Source: Benincasa hispida (Eukaryota > Streptophyta > Magnoliopsida > Cucurbitales > Cucurbitaceae). From it: 64,000 bases of DNA. The translations under genes and the position numbers were made by a program. Below the pieces are notes generated by a model, which saw only the letters and a list, made by a program, of their open reading frames with translations, had not been told where the DNA came from and did no database searches. Shown here piece by piece: positions 23,906 to 35,019 of the stretch (position 1 is the first letter of the stretch; each line of letters begins with the position of its first letter). Where the stretch lies: assembly GCF_009727055.1 (NCBI RefSeq), contig NC_052349.1, forward strand, positions 37,971,993 to 38,035,992, read 5' to 3'.

Positions 23906-25230
23906 CATTTTTTTTATTGGGCAGTTATAGAAAAATATTGGATATTTGAGTTAGGAAAAATATTGAAAATTAAGTTGTGGTTTAAAAACTTAATAAACCA
24001 GTATAAGAAAAAAAAATTAATACACTTCATACGGAGATTTTTGTACGGATGACCTACTTTCAAGCAGCTTAACATTTAACGACCCACCCCAAAAACAAAT
24101 TCAAATTTACCATTGTGTTAAAAGGTATTTCTCCTATCTCGAAATTTTTGCAACTCTAACTAATTGGGTTGGGCTATTACTATTTTCATTTTTCTCACAT
24201 TTTTGCCACTCGTAGTCTTGTCGTATTTTTAAAAAACATCGCATTTTCAAACCAAACAAACTGTTGTTTGAAAATTGGTGTCATATATTACCTACCATTC
24301 AATCAAATAGATAGTGTAGGTGAGTAATTTAAAAAATGGATTAAAGTGGAGATTTGCCTAAGAAATCAATAAAGAAGGGAGTTAGGGGTTTTGAAAATTG
24401 AAGTATAGTAGATTTTGACTTAGAGCAAAGAAGAGATCTTTGATTAAAAAAAAAAAAAAAAAAAAAGCCATAGAAGAACCACATGGTGGCTGAAAGAGTG
24501 AGAAAGAAGGATGGGGAAAATGGCATATACTCCACACTTTTTTGTTGTTATAACCCTTTTCTGCATAATACACAAATTAATTAGAAACATTAATGACTTG
24601 TAGATAAGCTTATTTTCGGAAGGGGAAAATAAAATATAAATTTGTTAGTTTGAAATTGAGTCAAATAAATATTTTGCTACATACATTGACTTAAGACTCG
24701 TTGAAAGTACATAGACTAAAACTGAATAATTAAAAGTACGGAGATTAAAATTGAATAAACTTCAAGTATAGAGATCAAAATTAAGATTGTGTCTCTCTTT
24801 GGGTCGTTGAATGAGGCTATTAATAATGACTTCTTTTTGACATATGTCTATAGTTATGTGTAACTTTGGTGATGTTAGGGTAATTGCGGCCTCGTTGTTG
24901 CAAGGTGTCAAACTAGTCACGTCTTGTTATTTTTCAGTTGGTATGAATTTACCAACTCGGTTGGTCGGCCTGAATCCCAAGGCTCTAAAGTTTTCTCTTT
25001 TGGGGCGCATGTTTCTCTACCTCTTAATTTCCCAGGGGCTTTGGTCTGCCTATGGGGTTTGGGCCTTACCTGGGACAACACTCAATAATTATAATTATTT
25101 TAAATTAATTAATATACAATAATAGTAAAGATGAAAAGAGAGTATTTAAAGAAAAATTGAAGTTAGTGTAAATTCTGAAACTTAGATAGTGAATTGAAAC
25201 AAAACTCAAATCTCAAGAGTAAAATTGTAA
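23906..25230. other. Intergenic DNA with an unclassified GC-richer block
   Basis: Most of this stretch is plain AT-rich DNA with an A run near 24447-24466. The block at about 24800-25080 is clearly less AT-rich. It holds a 92-codon + strand ORF (24844-25122, MSIVMCNFGDVRV...) with hydrophobic stretches and no domain that I recognise. It could be a fragment of a repeat, a pseudogene or transferred DNA. I do not assign a function. Confidence 0.35.
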
Positions 25231-26261
25231 TGGTTGGGATTGATGCCCTAATCTCTTGGGTCTCATAGTTTGTAATTATATTGTACAAACAATTTATTTA
25301 TCTAATAAAATAAATAGGTATTTTATTTAACTTTTAGTAGCATTAACCCACAAGAACCAATAAACTAAGATCCAGGTTATCTTCTATAACTTAAACATGT
25401 ATGTAGAGACATATAGGTGGACCATGTTTAAGTGATAACCTAAATGGTCTGTAGTAGATGAATAAAGTTGGGTACCTTATCTTGGCGGCACTACGAATAC
25501 GACCCACTTTGTAGTTGTATAATTATTGTAAAGTGCTACAAATGATTTGATCATTCACGTGGAGACATGTGAAGGGAGTATTTTATACAAAGATTTTGTA
25601 TAAGACTAAACCACGGAATGAATAGCCTCTCTATAAAACACTGTTAATAGATGAGACTTACATTTCACCAAGATGACCATAGGTGACTTAACCTGAATCC
25701 TAAGTGAGTTGTGAATTCTTGCCTATAAAGACGATCTTTTGATTTGCATAGGTGAGAGTGGTTAGTTTCACCGACTTAATATGCCTACCATTTTAGGGAT
25801 TCATCTGATTGGAGAGCTGAGAACACAACTGCATAAGAAGGAATTCACTCATTCTCTATAGTTAGAGTAAGTAGAGAAGTTGCTCCCTCAAGGGTTGATT
25901 CCGAGGCTTGAACAATATGACGCCATACCCTCTCCTGGCTGAAAGAGGTTATGTTATAGTTGGACTATAAACTATTGTTCATTAGAGGGATTAGTGGTAC
26001 TTAAGGAGTTAGATATAACTACAAGGGCAAAATAGTAATTTTGGCCCAGCTGTACTTACGAGCAATTTGTGAAGAGTCAACGCACCATTGATTAGTTATA
26101 TCCAATGGACATAAAAATATATTTGTAGTGCGAATAGTGCAGTTGTCGGTCTTTAGTGGAGTGACTAATAGTTAATAGAAGTTGATTAATTTAATTAAAA
26201 GAGTTTAATTAATTAATCAAGTACCATTGGATCTTCAATCTAAAGGTCCATAAGGAGATTG
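25231..26261 (+). mobile_element. Copia LTR, subfamily B, 5' part
   Basis: It starts tggttgggattgatgcccta and runs through hallmarks shared with the LTRs at 27512, 32451, 42090 and 54788: aacatgtatgtagagacata, gtgataacctaaatggtctg, gtgtagttg-like and ctttagtgga phrases, and aggtccataagg. It stops near 26261, where sequence of opposite polarity begins. It lacks the 3' third of the LTR. Confidence 0.75.
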
Positions 26262-27511
26262 GAATTCCCCGTAGCGGAAGCAATTGGACGCATTGATCTT
26301 TAGATTTTGTTTTATAGAATGTACTAAATTGAGAGTGACAGAAAACGATAAACAGTTTTTACTTAAACATGCTATCTATTGTGTAATTAGAGAGGAAGGG
26401 ATTAAGAAATCACATACTCGTTGAAGACTAATTCTTCACGTTCCTCTGCAATGTTGTCTTTTCCTTATCTCATGAACTCGACGTCCATGAACTCAACGAA
26501 CAGGAACAAACACTACCAAAGGATCTTCCCTGTTATTCGCAGGGATGAGTATGCAGAGGTGTGAGCTTGCACTTAATTTTGGCATGAGGGAAGGAGGAGA
26601 TTGAGAAAGTTTTCTACTAGAACCATTATGTAGAAAACTCAGAGAGAAGAATCAGAGAGAGAGTGAAAGGCCTTTCTCTCTCCTCCTACCATTTGTTATG
26701 TGATAGAGGGAGAGAAATAAAAGGTGAGAGAGTTATAACTCTCACATACACACACAAGTGCATGCACGCACACATACATATTAACCACTTAATATATACA
26801 AACTATATGTTTCACATATAACATATAGAACCTATAGTTAATGTTATATCACATATAACATAAAGCATAGTTTATTATTCTCTCAAATAACCTAATGTAT
26901 TAATATGAATCACATTCATATTAATTTTAACCTATAGTTTTCATATGAATCACATTCAAATAACAACCCCTCTCAACAAACTATATAAATTTAATATGAA
27001 TCATATTCATATTAATTATAATATATAGTTTCATTCACATAATTAATATTTTAATTATATCTAAATATTTATTTCTCTCATAAAACTATATAGATTTAAT
27101 ATAAATCATATTCACATAAAATTTTAACATATAGATTTTATATGAATCATATTCATATAATTAATATTTGAATCATATTCAAATATTTATTTCTCTCATA
27201 AAATTATATAATGTATCAATATACATTATTTAATTGTATCTTATGCAATTAATTCCCTTTAATTAATTTGAACAATTCAAATCAAACCAAAATTAATTTG
27301 ATTCTCAATAGTCCTCATTGAGCTAACGAGGGGACCTTATAGACCTATAGATTGAAGCTCCAATGATACAAGATTAATTGATTAAACTTTTTTAATTAAA
27401 TTAATCAACATTTATTAATTGTCAGTCACTACACTAAAGAGCGATAATTGAATTCTTCGCACTATAGATATATTTTTGTGTCCATTGAATATAACCAATT
27501 AACAATGCATT
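26262..27511 (-). mobile_element. Inverted 3' part of a Copia LTR, subfamily B
   Basis: Read on the - strand, this begins inside the LTR (atgcattgttaattggttat) and runs through tttagtgtagtgactgacaa and aggtctataaggtcccctcg to a leader-like end (gcttccgctacgggg). It is therefore the 3' two-thirds of the same LTR type in opposite orientation, wedged between two forward LTRs. Alternating phrases such as aatatgaatcatattcatat expand its middle. A second copy of its inner end is at 32112-32450. Confidence 0.65.
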
Positions 27512-28930
27512 TGTTAGGGTTGATGCTTTAAATCTCATAGATAACTATAGTTCGTAAATGTATTGAACAAACTCATTGTCTATTTAATAAAATATATGAT
27601 ATTTTATTTCATTTTTTTTTTTGTTGCATTAACCACAAACCAATAAATAACATCTAAGGTTATCTTGTAACTTAAACATGTATGTAGAGACATACAGTTG
27701 GATCATGTTTAAGTGATAACCTAAATCGTCTGTAGTAGATGGATAAGGTTAGGTACCTTATCTTGATAACACTACGAGTATGGCCTGCTTTGTAGGTATT
27801 ACAATTGTTGTAAAGTGCTACAAATGATCTGATCCTGATCATTCATGTATAGACATGTGAGTGGGGATATTCTATACAAAGAAATTTGTATAAGACTGGA
27901 CCACGAAATGTTTAGTCTCATTATATAACGTCGTTCATAATAGAGTTTTACATTTCACCAAGATGACCATAGGTAACATGACTTGAATCTTGAGTGGGTT
28001 GTGAACTCCTGCCTATGAGGGCGATCCTTTGATTTGTATGGGTGAGAATGGCCAGATCGCCGACTCAACAAGCCTATCATTGTGGGGATTTGTCTAATTA
28101 GGGAGCTGGGAACACAACTACACAAGAAGGAATTCAATGCTTCCCCGAAGTTGGGGTAAGTAGATAAATTGCTCCCTTAAGAGCTGATTCCGAGGCTTGA
28201 ACAATGTGGCTCCACATTCTTTCCTGGCTCGAGAGGGGTTTAGTCATAGTTGGACTATGATCTATTGTTCATTAGAGGGATCAGTGGTACTTATGGAGTT
28301 AGATGTAACTAAAGGGGAAAAACGGTAATTTGGCCTAGCTGTACTTACGAGTAGTTTGTGAAATGTCATTGTACTGTTGATTGGTTATATCCAATGGACA
28401 CAAAAATATATCTGTAATACGAAGAGTGTAGTTGTGGGTCTTTAATGGAGTGCCCGACAGTTAACGAGTGATGAATAATTTAGTTAAAGAGTTTGATTAA
28501 TTATTCATGTACCGTTGGAGCTTCAAGCTACAGGTCCATGAGGTCCTCTTGGTAGCTCAATAGGATTAAATGAGAATCAGTTTTTGGATTAATTTGAATT
28601 GTTCAAATTAATAGAGGGATTTAATTATATATGATATAATTAAGTTATTTTAAATATATGTGATATATTATTATAATGTATTTGATACATTATAGATTAA
28701 TTGAGAGGAAATAAATATTTGAATAAGATTTAAATATTATTAATATGAATTGGATTCATAATTGTTAAATTTAATATAAATGTGATTTATATTAAATGTC
28801 ATATAAGAGAGAAAAGAAACTATAGGTTATATTATATGTGATACAATATTAAATCTATAGGTTATATGTTATATTTGATAGAACATATGATTTAATATAT
28901 ATATTATACGATAAGTTAGTTATCATATAT
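27512..28930 (+). mobile_element. Copia LTR, subfamily B, truncated at its 3' end
   Basis: It starts tgttagggttgatgctttaa directly after the inverted piece. It is homologous along its length to 32451-33780 (very similar in the first 450 bp, lower further in). Near 28930 the LTR stops and gag sequence follows immediately, so the LTR 3' end, primer site, leader and 5' gag of this element are deleted. Confidence 0.75.
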
Positions 28931-28932
28931 AA

Positions 28933-29313
28933 TTTAAATGTTGCTTCATCTATAAAAAGCTCCATAAAGGTTCGACCTCTGGAACTAAGTCTGTACCTTC
29001 TTTCTCGGGCATCAAAGAGTGTAAGAAAAAGTGTGGTAAGGGGAAAGCTAACCCTGTAGTTGCTACTCAAAGGGGTAGAAAACTCATCAAGGCTGCAAAG
29101 AAATTTTGTTTCCATTGCAACCAAGATGGTCATTGGAAGAGGAACTGCCCCAAATACTTGGCAAAAAAGAAGAAGGTTAAACAAGGTAAATACGATTTAC
29201 TTGTATTGGAAACCTGCTTAGTGGAGAATGATGATTCTGCCTGGATTATAGACTCTAAGGCCACTAACCATATTTGTTCTTCATTTAGGGAATTAGTTCC
29301 TGACGGCAACTAG
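28933..29313 (+). pseudogene. Copia gag 3' end and protease fragment
   Basis: A + strand frame without a start codon reads through a basic stretch (GSTSGTKSVPSF, KKFCFHCNQDGHWKRNCPKY) to a stop at 29311. CFHC-GH-C is a complete CCHC zinc knuckle of the Copia nucleocapsid. It is followed by the start of the protease domain, WIIDSKATNHIC. The usual catalytic motif here is D-S/T-G, and this copy has Lys in place of Gly, which should kill protease activity. The upstream part of gag is deleted. It belongs to the decayed element continuing to 32118. Confidence 0.8.
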
Positions 29314-29329
29314 ATGTTAGTGAGATGAC

Positions 29330-30655
29330 GATGCAGGTTGGAACTAGGGACGTCGTCTCAACTGTGGCAGTGGGAGGTCTCCGGTTGACTTTACAAAACA
29401 AATTTCTTATTTTATAAAATGTTTATGTAGTTCCCGATTTAAAAAGGAACCTAGTTTCTGTAAAATATTTGCTTGAATATTCTTACTGTATCATCTTTAT
29501 TGTGAATAAAGTGTTTATTTCCAAAAATGTGTTGATATTTGTTCTGCAAAATTGGAAAATAATCTTTATGTGCTAAGACCATTAGCAAGTAATGTCCTCC
29601 ATAACACAAAAATATTTAGAATTGCAGTATCTCAACATAAAATACTTACATTTTCTCGTAAAGAAAATGCCCAACTTTGGCACCTAAGACTAGGACATAT
29701 TAATCTCAATAAGATTGAGAGGTTGGTGAAGACTGGACTTCTGAGTGAGTTAGAAGAAAATTCTTTACCCATGTTTGAGTCATACCTTGAAGGCAAGATG
29801 ACTAAGAGACTTTTTACTGGAAAGGGCCATAAGGCCAAAGAACCTTTAGAACTAGTACATTCAGATATTTGTGGTCCGATGAATATAAAAGCTAAGGGAG
29901 GTTATGAATATTTCGTCACTTTTACTGATGATTATTCAAGATATGAGTACGTTTATTTAACACAACATAAATCTGAATCTTTTGAAAAGTTTAAAGAATT
30001 AAAGGTTGAAGTCGAAAATGCATTAAACAGAACGATTAAAATATTTCGATCTGATTGAGGTGGAGAGTTTATGGATTTAAATATTTCGATCTGATCGAGG
30101 TGGAGAGTTTATGGATTTAACATCCCAAAACTATTTGATAGAACATGGAATAGTATCCCAACTCTCAGCACCTGGTACACCTCAACAAAATAGTGCATCA
30201 GAAAGAAGAAATCGAACCCTATTGGACATGGTTTGGTCTATTTATGCTTTCTTACCTGACTCGTTTTGGGATTATGCAGTAAAAACTGCAGTGTATGCGT
30301 TCCTTCCAAGAATGTTGCTATAACACTTTTAGAGTTATGGAATGGTCGTAAAGCTAGTTTACGTCATTTTAGAATCTGGGGTTGCCCAACATATGTGCTT
30401 GAGGCTAATCCTAAGAAATTGGAACCACGTTCAAGATTGTGCCTATTTGTAGGCTACCCCAAAGGAACGAAAGGTGGTTACTTCTTTGGTCCTAAAGAAA
30501 ACAAAGTGTTTGTATTGACAAAATGCTACTTTTTTTTCGAAGAAGACCACATAAGGGAGCACAAGCCCAAAAGTAAGATTGTGTTAAATGAAATTTCTAA
30601 AGAAACTATTGAATCTTCAACAACTCGAGTATTTCAACAAAAGTTGTTGAAGTAG
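29330..30655 (+). pseudogene. Copia integrase region, broken
   Basis: The pre-integrase zinc-binding region (LWHLRLGHINLNKIERL) and the integrase core follow (HSDICGPMN, FTDDYSRYEYVYL). In the zinc-binding region the two usual Cys are lost, the site reading FESYLEGK. The reading is interrupted by a TGA at 30056-30058 and then by a 40-bp tandem duplication (30041-30080 and 30081-30120), whose second copy has CGA instead of TGA. After it the frame picks up with the C-terminal core (SAPGTPQQNSASERRNRTLL, FRIWGCPTYV). It is not a working enzyme. It lies between the protease fragment and the RT fragment. Confidence 0.85.
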
Positions 30656-32118
30656 GATCATCTAGTAGGTCAAATCCACCTCATGTGTTGAGGTAACCTC
30701 GATGTAGCGAGAGGGTTGTGAACCCACCTGTTTGCTATATGGGTTTAACAGAAATCCTGGCTATGGTAGCTGATGGTGAAGTTGAGGATCCATTATCTTA
30801 CAAGAAAGTAGTGGAGGATATTGACAAAAATGAGTGAATCAACGCAATAGATCTCAAGATGGAGTCTATGTACTTTAATTCCATATGGGATATTGTAGAT
30901 CAACCTGATGAGGTTAAACCTATAGGTTGTAAATGGATCTATAAGAGGAAACAAGGTGCTGATGGGAAGGTGCAAACCTTCAAGGTTAGACTGGTAGCAA
31001 AGGGTTATATCCAAGTTGAGGGAGTGGACTATGAGAAGACTTTCTCACATGTTGCCATGCTTAAGTCTATCTGGATTCTCCTGTCCATTGCCTCATATTA
31101 TAACTATGAGATTTGGCAAATGGACGTCAAGACTGCCTTTCTGAATGGCAATCTTGAGGAGATCATTTGCATGGAGCAGCTCGAGGGATTCATAATCCAA
31201 GGTCAAGAGCAAAAGGTTTTCAAGCTTAATCGATCCATTTATGGACTAAAGCAAGCTTCTCGATCTTGGAACATAAGATTTGATACTGCGATAAAATCTT
31301 ATGGCTTTGATAAAAAAAACGTCGATAAGCCTTGTGTATACAAGAAGATCATCAACAATTCAGTAGTTTTTCAAGTGTTATATGTAGATGATATCCTACT
31401 CATTGGGAATGATGTAGGTTTACTGACTGAAGTTAAGAACTGACTAGCGACCCAATTCCAAATGAAATATTTGGGAGAGGCTTAGTTTGTTCTGGGTATT
31501 CAGATTTTTAGAGATCGGAAGAACAAAATACTAGCATTGTCTCAAACATTGTATATTGACAAGATACTTGTCAAATATTCGATACATAACTCCAAGAGGG
31601 GCTTATTGCCTTTCAAGCATGAAGTGATATTGTCTATGGAACAATGTCCTAAGACACCTCAAAAGTTTGAGGAAATGAGACGGATCCCTTATGCATCGGT
31701 TGTGGGCAGCTTGATGTATGTGATGTTATGTACGAGACCTGACATCTGTTATGCAGTGGGGATAGTTAGTAGATATCAATCTAATCCAGGATTAGATCAC
31801 TTGACCGCCATTAAAAACATCTTCAAGTATATAAGGAGAGAGGGAATACATGCTCGTGTATGGTTCTAAGGATTTGATCCTTACGGGATACACATACTCT
31901 AATTTTCAGACTGATAAGGATTCTAGGAAATTCACATCAAGATCAATGTTCACTGTTAACGAAGGGGCAGTAGTATGGAGAAGCATCAAGCAATGGTGCA
32001 TTGTTGACTCCACTATGGAGACTGAGTATGTAGTGGCTTGTAAAACTGCTAAGGAAGCTGTTTGGCTCAGGAAATTCTTGACTGATCTGGAAGTTGTTCC
32101 AGACATATCAAATCATAT
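30656..32118 (+). pseudogene. Copia reverse transcriptase and RNase H, broken and 3'-truncated
   Basis: RT begins with the conserved KPIGCKWIYKRKQG region (from 30859), keeps WQMDVKTAFLNG and the YVDD active site (31381-31392), and stops at TGA 31441-31443. After an in-frame stop the rest of RT resumes at 31537 (YASVVGSLMYVMLCTRPDIC). A frameshift near 31850-31869 moves to another frame for RNase H (DSTMETEYVVACKTAKEAVW). The sequence then breaks at about 32112-32118, before the last RNase H motifs, straight into inverted LTR sequence. The 3' end of pol, the polypurine tract and the proper 3' LTR junction are absent. Confidence 0.85.
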
Positions 32119-32450
32119 TCAAATATTTATTGCTCTCATAAAATTATATAATGTATCAATATACATTATTTAATTATATCTTATACAATTAATTCCTTTT
32201 AACTAATTTGAAGAATTCAAATCAAACCAAAATTATTTTGATTCTTATCAGTCCTTATTGAGCTAACCAGAGGACCTTATGGATCTATATATTGAAGCTC
32301 CAATGATAAAGATTAATTGATTAAACTTTTTTAATTAAATTAATCAACATTTATTAATTGTCGGTCACTCCACTAAAGAGCGACAACTGAACTCTTCGCA
32401 CTATAAATATATATTTGTGTCCATTGGATATAACCAATTAACAATGCATT
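32112..32450 (-). mobile_element. Second copy of the inverted LTR piece
   Basis: It is nearly the same as 27172-27511: cattcaaatatttatt-ctctcataaaattatataatg, then the inverted interior of the LTR, ending aaccaattaacaatgcatt at the start of the next LTR. The junction to the forward LTR is the same in both copies, so the copies derive from one rearrangement. Confidence 0.75.
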
Positions 32451-34420
32451 TATTGGGGTTGATTCCCTTAAATCTTGTAGGGTCTTATAGTTTGTAAATG
32501 TATTGAACAAACTCATTGTCTATTTAATAAAATATATGATATTTTATTTCATTTTTTTTATTGCATTAACCATAAACCAATAAATTAACATCCAAGGTTA
32601 TCTTGTAACTTAAACATGTATGTAGAGATATACAGGTGGATCATGTTTAAGTGATAACCTAAATCGTCTGTAGTAGATGGATAAGGTTAGGTACCTTATC
32701 TTGATAACACTACGAGTATGGCCTGCTTTGTAGGTATTACAATTGTTGTAAAGTGCTACAAATGATCTGATCCTGATCATTCATGTATAGACATGTGAGC
32801 AAGGATATTCTATACAAAGGAGTTTGTATAAGATCAGTCTACGAAAGGTTTGGTCTCATTATATAACGCCGTACATAATAGAGACTTATATTTCACCAAG
32901 ATGATCATATGTAACATGACATGAATCCTGAGTGAGTTGTGAACTCCTGCCTATGAGGGTGGTCCTTTGATTTATATGGGTGAGAGCGGCCAGATTGTCG
33001 AGTCAACAAGCCTACCATTATGGGAATTCATCTGATTGGGGAGCTGGGATCACAGCTATACAAGAAGGAATTCACTCATTTTCTATAGTTAGAGAAAGTA
33101 GAGAAATTGCTCTTAAGGGCTGATTCCGAGGTTTGAACAATGTGGTGTCACACCCTCTTCTGGCTCGAGAGTGGTTAGGTTATAGTGGACTACAACTTAT
33201 TATTCATTAAAAGGTTCAGTGATACTTAATGAGTTAGATGGAACTACAGGGGCAAAACGGTAATTTTGGCCTAGTTGTACTAATGAGCAATTTGTGAATG
33301 GTCGATGCATTGTTGATTGGTTATATCCAATAAACACATAAATGTATCTATAGTGCAAAGAGTGCAGCTGTTGGTTTTTAGTGGAGTGATTGATACTTAA
33401 TGGTAGTTGATTAATTTAATCAAAGAGTTTGATTAATTAATCGAGTACCATTGGAGCTTTAAACTATAGGTTCATAAGGTCCCCTCGTTAATTCATTTGG
33501 GATAAGTGAGAATCGAATTGATTGGATTAATTTGAATTGTTCAAATTAATAAATGGAATTGTTATATAAGATATAATTACGAGATATAATATAATGTACA
33601 TGATACATTATAATGTAAAGATTTATTTGACAGAAAAATAATTATTTGAATATTATTCAAATATTAATATGAATTTGATCTATATTAAATATTCTTAATT
33701 AGATGAATGAATTTGTTAATTATCTATATTTATTAATTAAAAAATAATTAATTTTTCGGGTATTTTTAAATAAAAAAATATTTACACTTTATAGCAAAAA
33801 GTTCCAAAAGAACAAGCATTTCTAGAATTTTTTTTTGTTATAAAGTATACATATTTTGGGATTTTTCTATTTATAAGAATTTCCCTTAGTTTTTTTTGTT
33901 TAAGTAAATGTTTTTTAATTAGAGATTTGGTTTTAAATAACCTTTTCTCTTCATATTCTCTCATTAATTGGTATATGGAAGATGAATGAATTTGTTCTTT
34001 CATCGTCCTCTTGCCCACTTATAAATACACCTAAATTGTATAAATTTTGTGTGCTTGTGATATTGCCTTGTTCTCTCAAATTATATCCTTCAAATCCTTT
34101 CTCCAAATTAATTTTGAAGCCCACAACTCTCGTCGATTCTCTACTCCAAGAATAATGAGGTTCATGATGGTGTTCGATTGATTGTTACGTTTTTACGGTC
34201 AAAGTGTTTGTTGTATTCGAGTTCCAGAGAGGAATTGAGAAGAGATTAGTTTTCAAGGGTATGTGACTTTTGAATCTCTTTTTTCTATTTAATTTTTACA
34301 TAAATATATGCTTAATAGATCTTGTATATCTTGTTTTCGTCTTTTATATTTTCTGTATGTTATGTAAAATTAGAATTAGGACGGATCACTTCCACAACGG
34401 GTACTCGTGTATCCTTTAAC
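32451..34420 (+). mobile_element. Copia LTR, subfamily B, nearly full length
   Basis: It starts tattggggttgattccctta (the first dinucleotide has drifted from TG to TA) and continues past the point where the 27512 copy is deleted. It runs into a transcribed-looking 3' part (ataaatacacctaaattg as TATA-like sequence, then pyrimidine-rich leader), ending near cttccacaacgggtactcgtgtatccttt. No PBS follows; instead, part of the LTR is repeated at 34425-35015. Confidence 0.65.
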
Positions 34421-34424
34421 AAAT

Positions 34425-35015
34425 ATCAAAATTAATATGAATTTGATTCATATTAAATATTGTTGAATTAATGAGGGAATTTTTTAATTTATGCTTATAT
34501 ATTATTTAAAGAAAAATTAGTTTTAAATAAATAATTTTTTAATTAAGAAAAATAAGTTATTCGATAACTTTTTCCCTTCCTACATTATTTTCTCATTAAT
34601 ATATGGAAGATGATAAGAAATGTTCTTTCATTTTCCTCTTGTACTCTTATATAAATACCAAAGTGTATTGAAGTTATTTGTTAGAAAAAGTTATTTTTTG
34701 CTCTCAAAATTTAAGAAATACATTCCTTTCTAAATTAATTTAGAAACCCACATACTCTCAATGATTCTCTACCCCGAGAATACTGAGGTTTCTGTGTGGT
34801 GGTATTCAATTGATTTCTGCATTTTTCATAATCAAAGTGTTCATTGTTTTGTGATTCAGAGAAGAATCGAGAAGAGATTAGTTTTCAAGGATATGTGACT
34901 TTTGAATCTCTTTTTCCTATTTTATTTATCCTGTTTCTGTCTTATATGTTTTCTATATATTATGTAAAATTAAAATAAGGACGTGATCACTTTCGCAACG
35001 GGTACTCGCATATCA
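34425..35015 (+). repeat. Tandem second copy of the 3' part of the LTR
   Basis: This segment repeats about 33660-34420 with moderate divergence. Shared phrases include aattaatatgaatttgattcatatt, tggaagatgaatgaa/tggaagatgataaga, gagaagagattagttttcaagg, tatgtgacttttgaatctct and acgggtactcgc. It gives two LTR 3' ends in a row. This is consistent with an unequal exchange or a template switch, not with a complete element. Confidence 0.65.
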
Positions 35016-35019
35016 TTTT

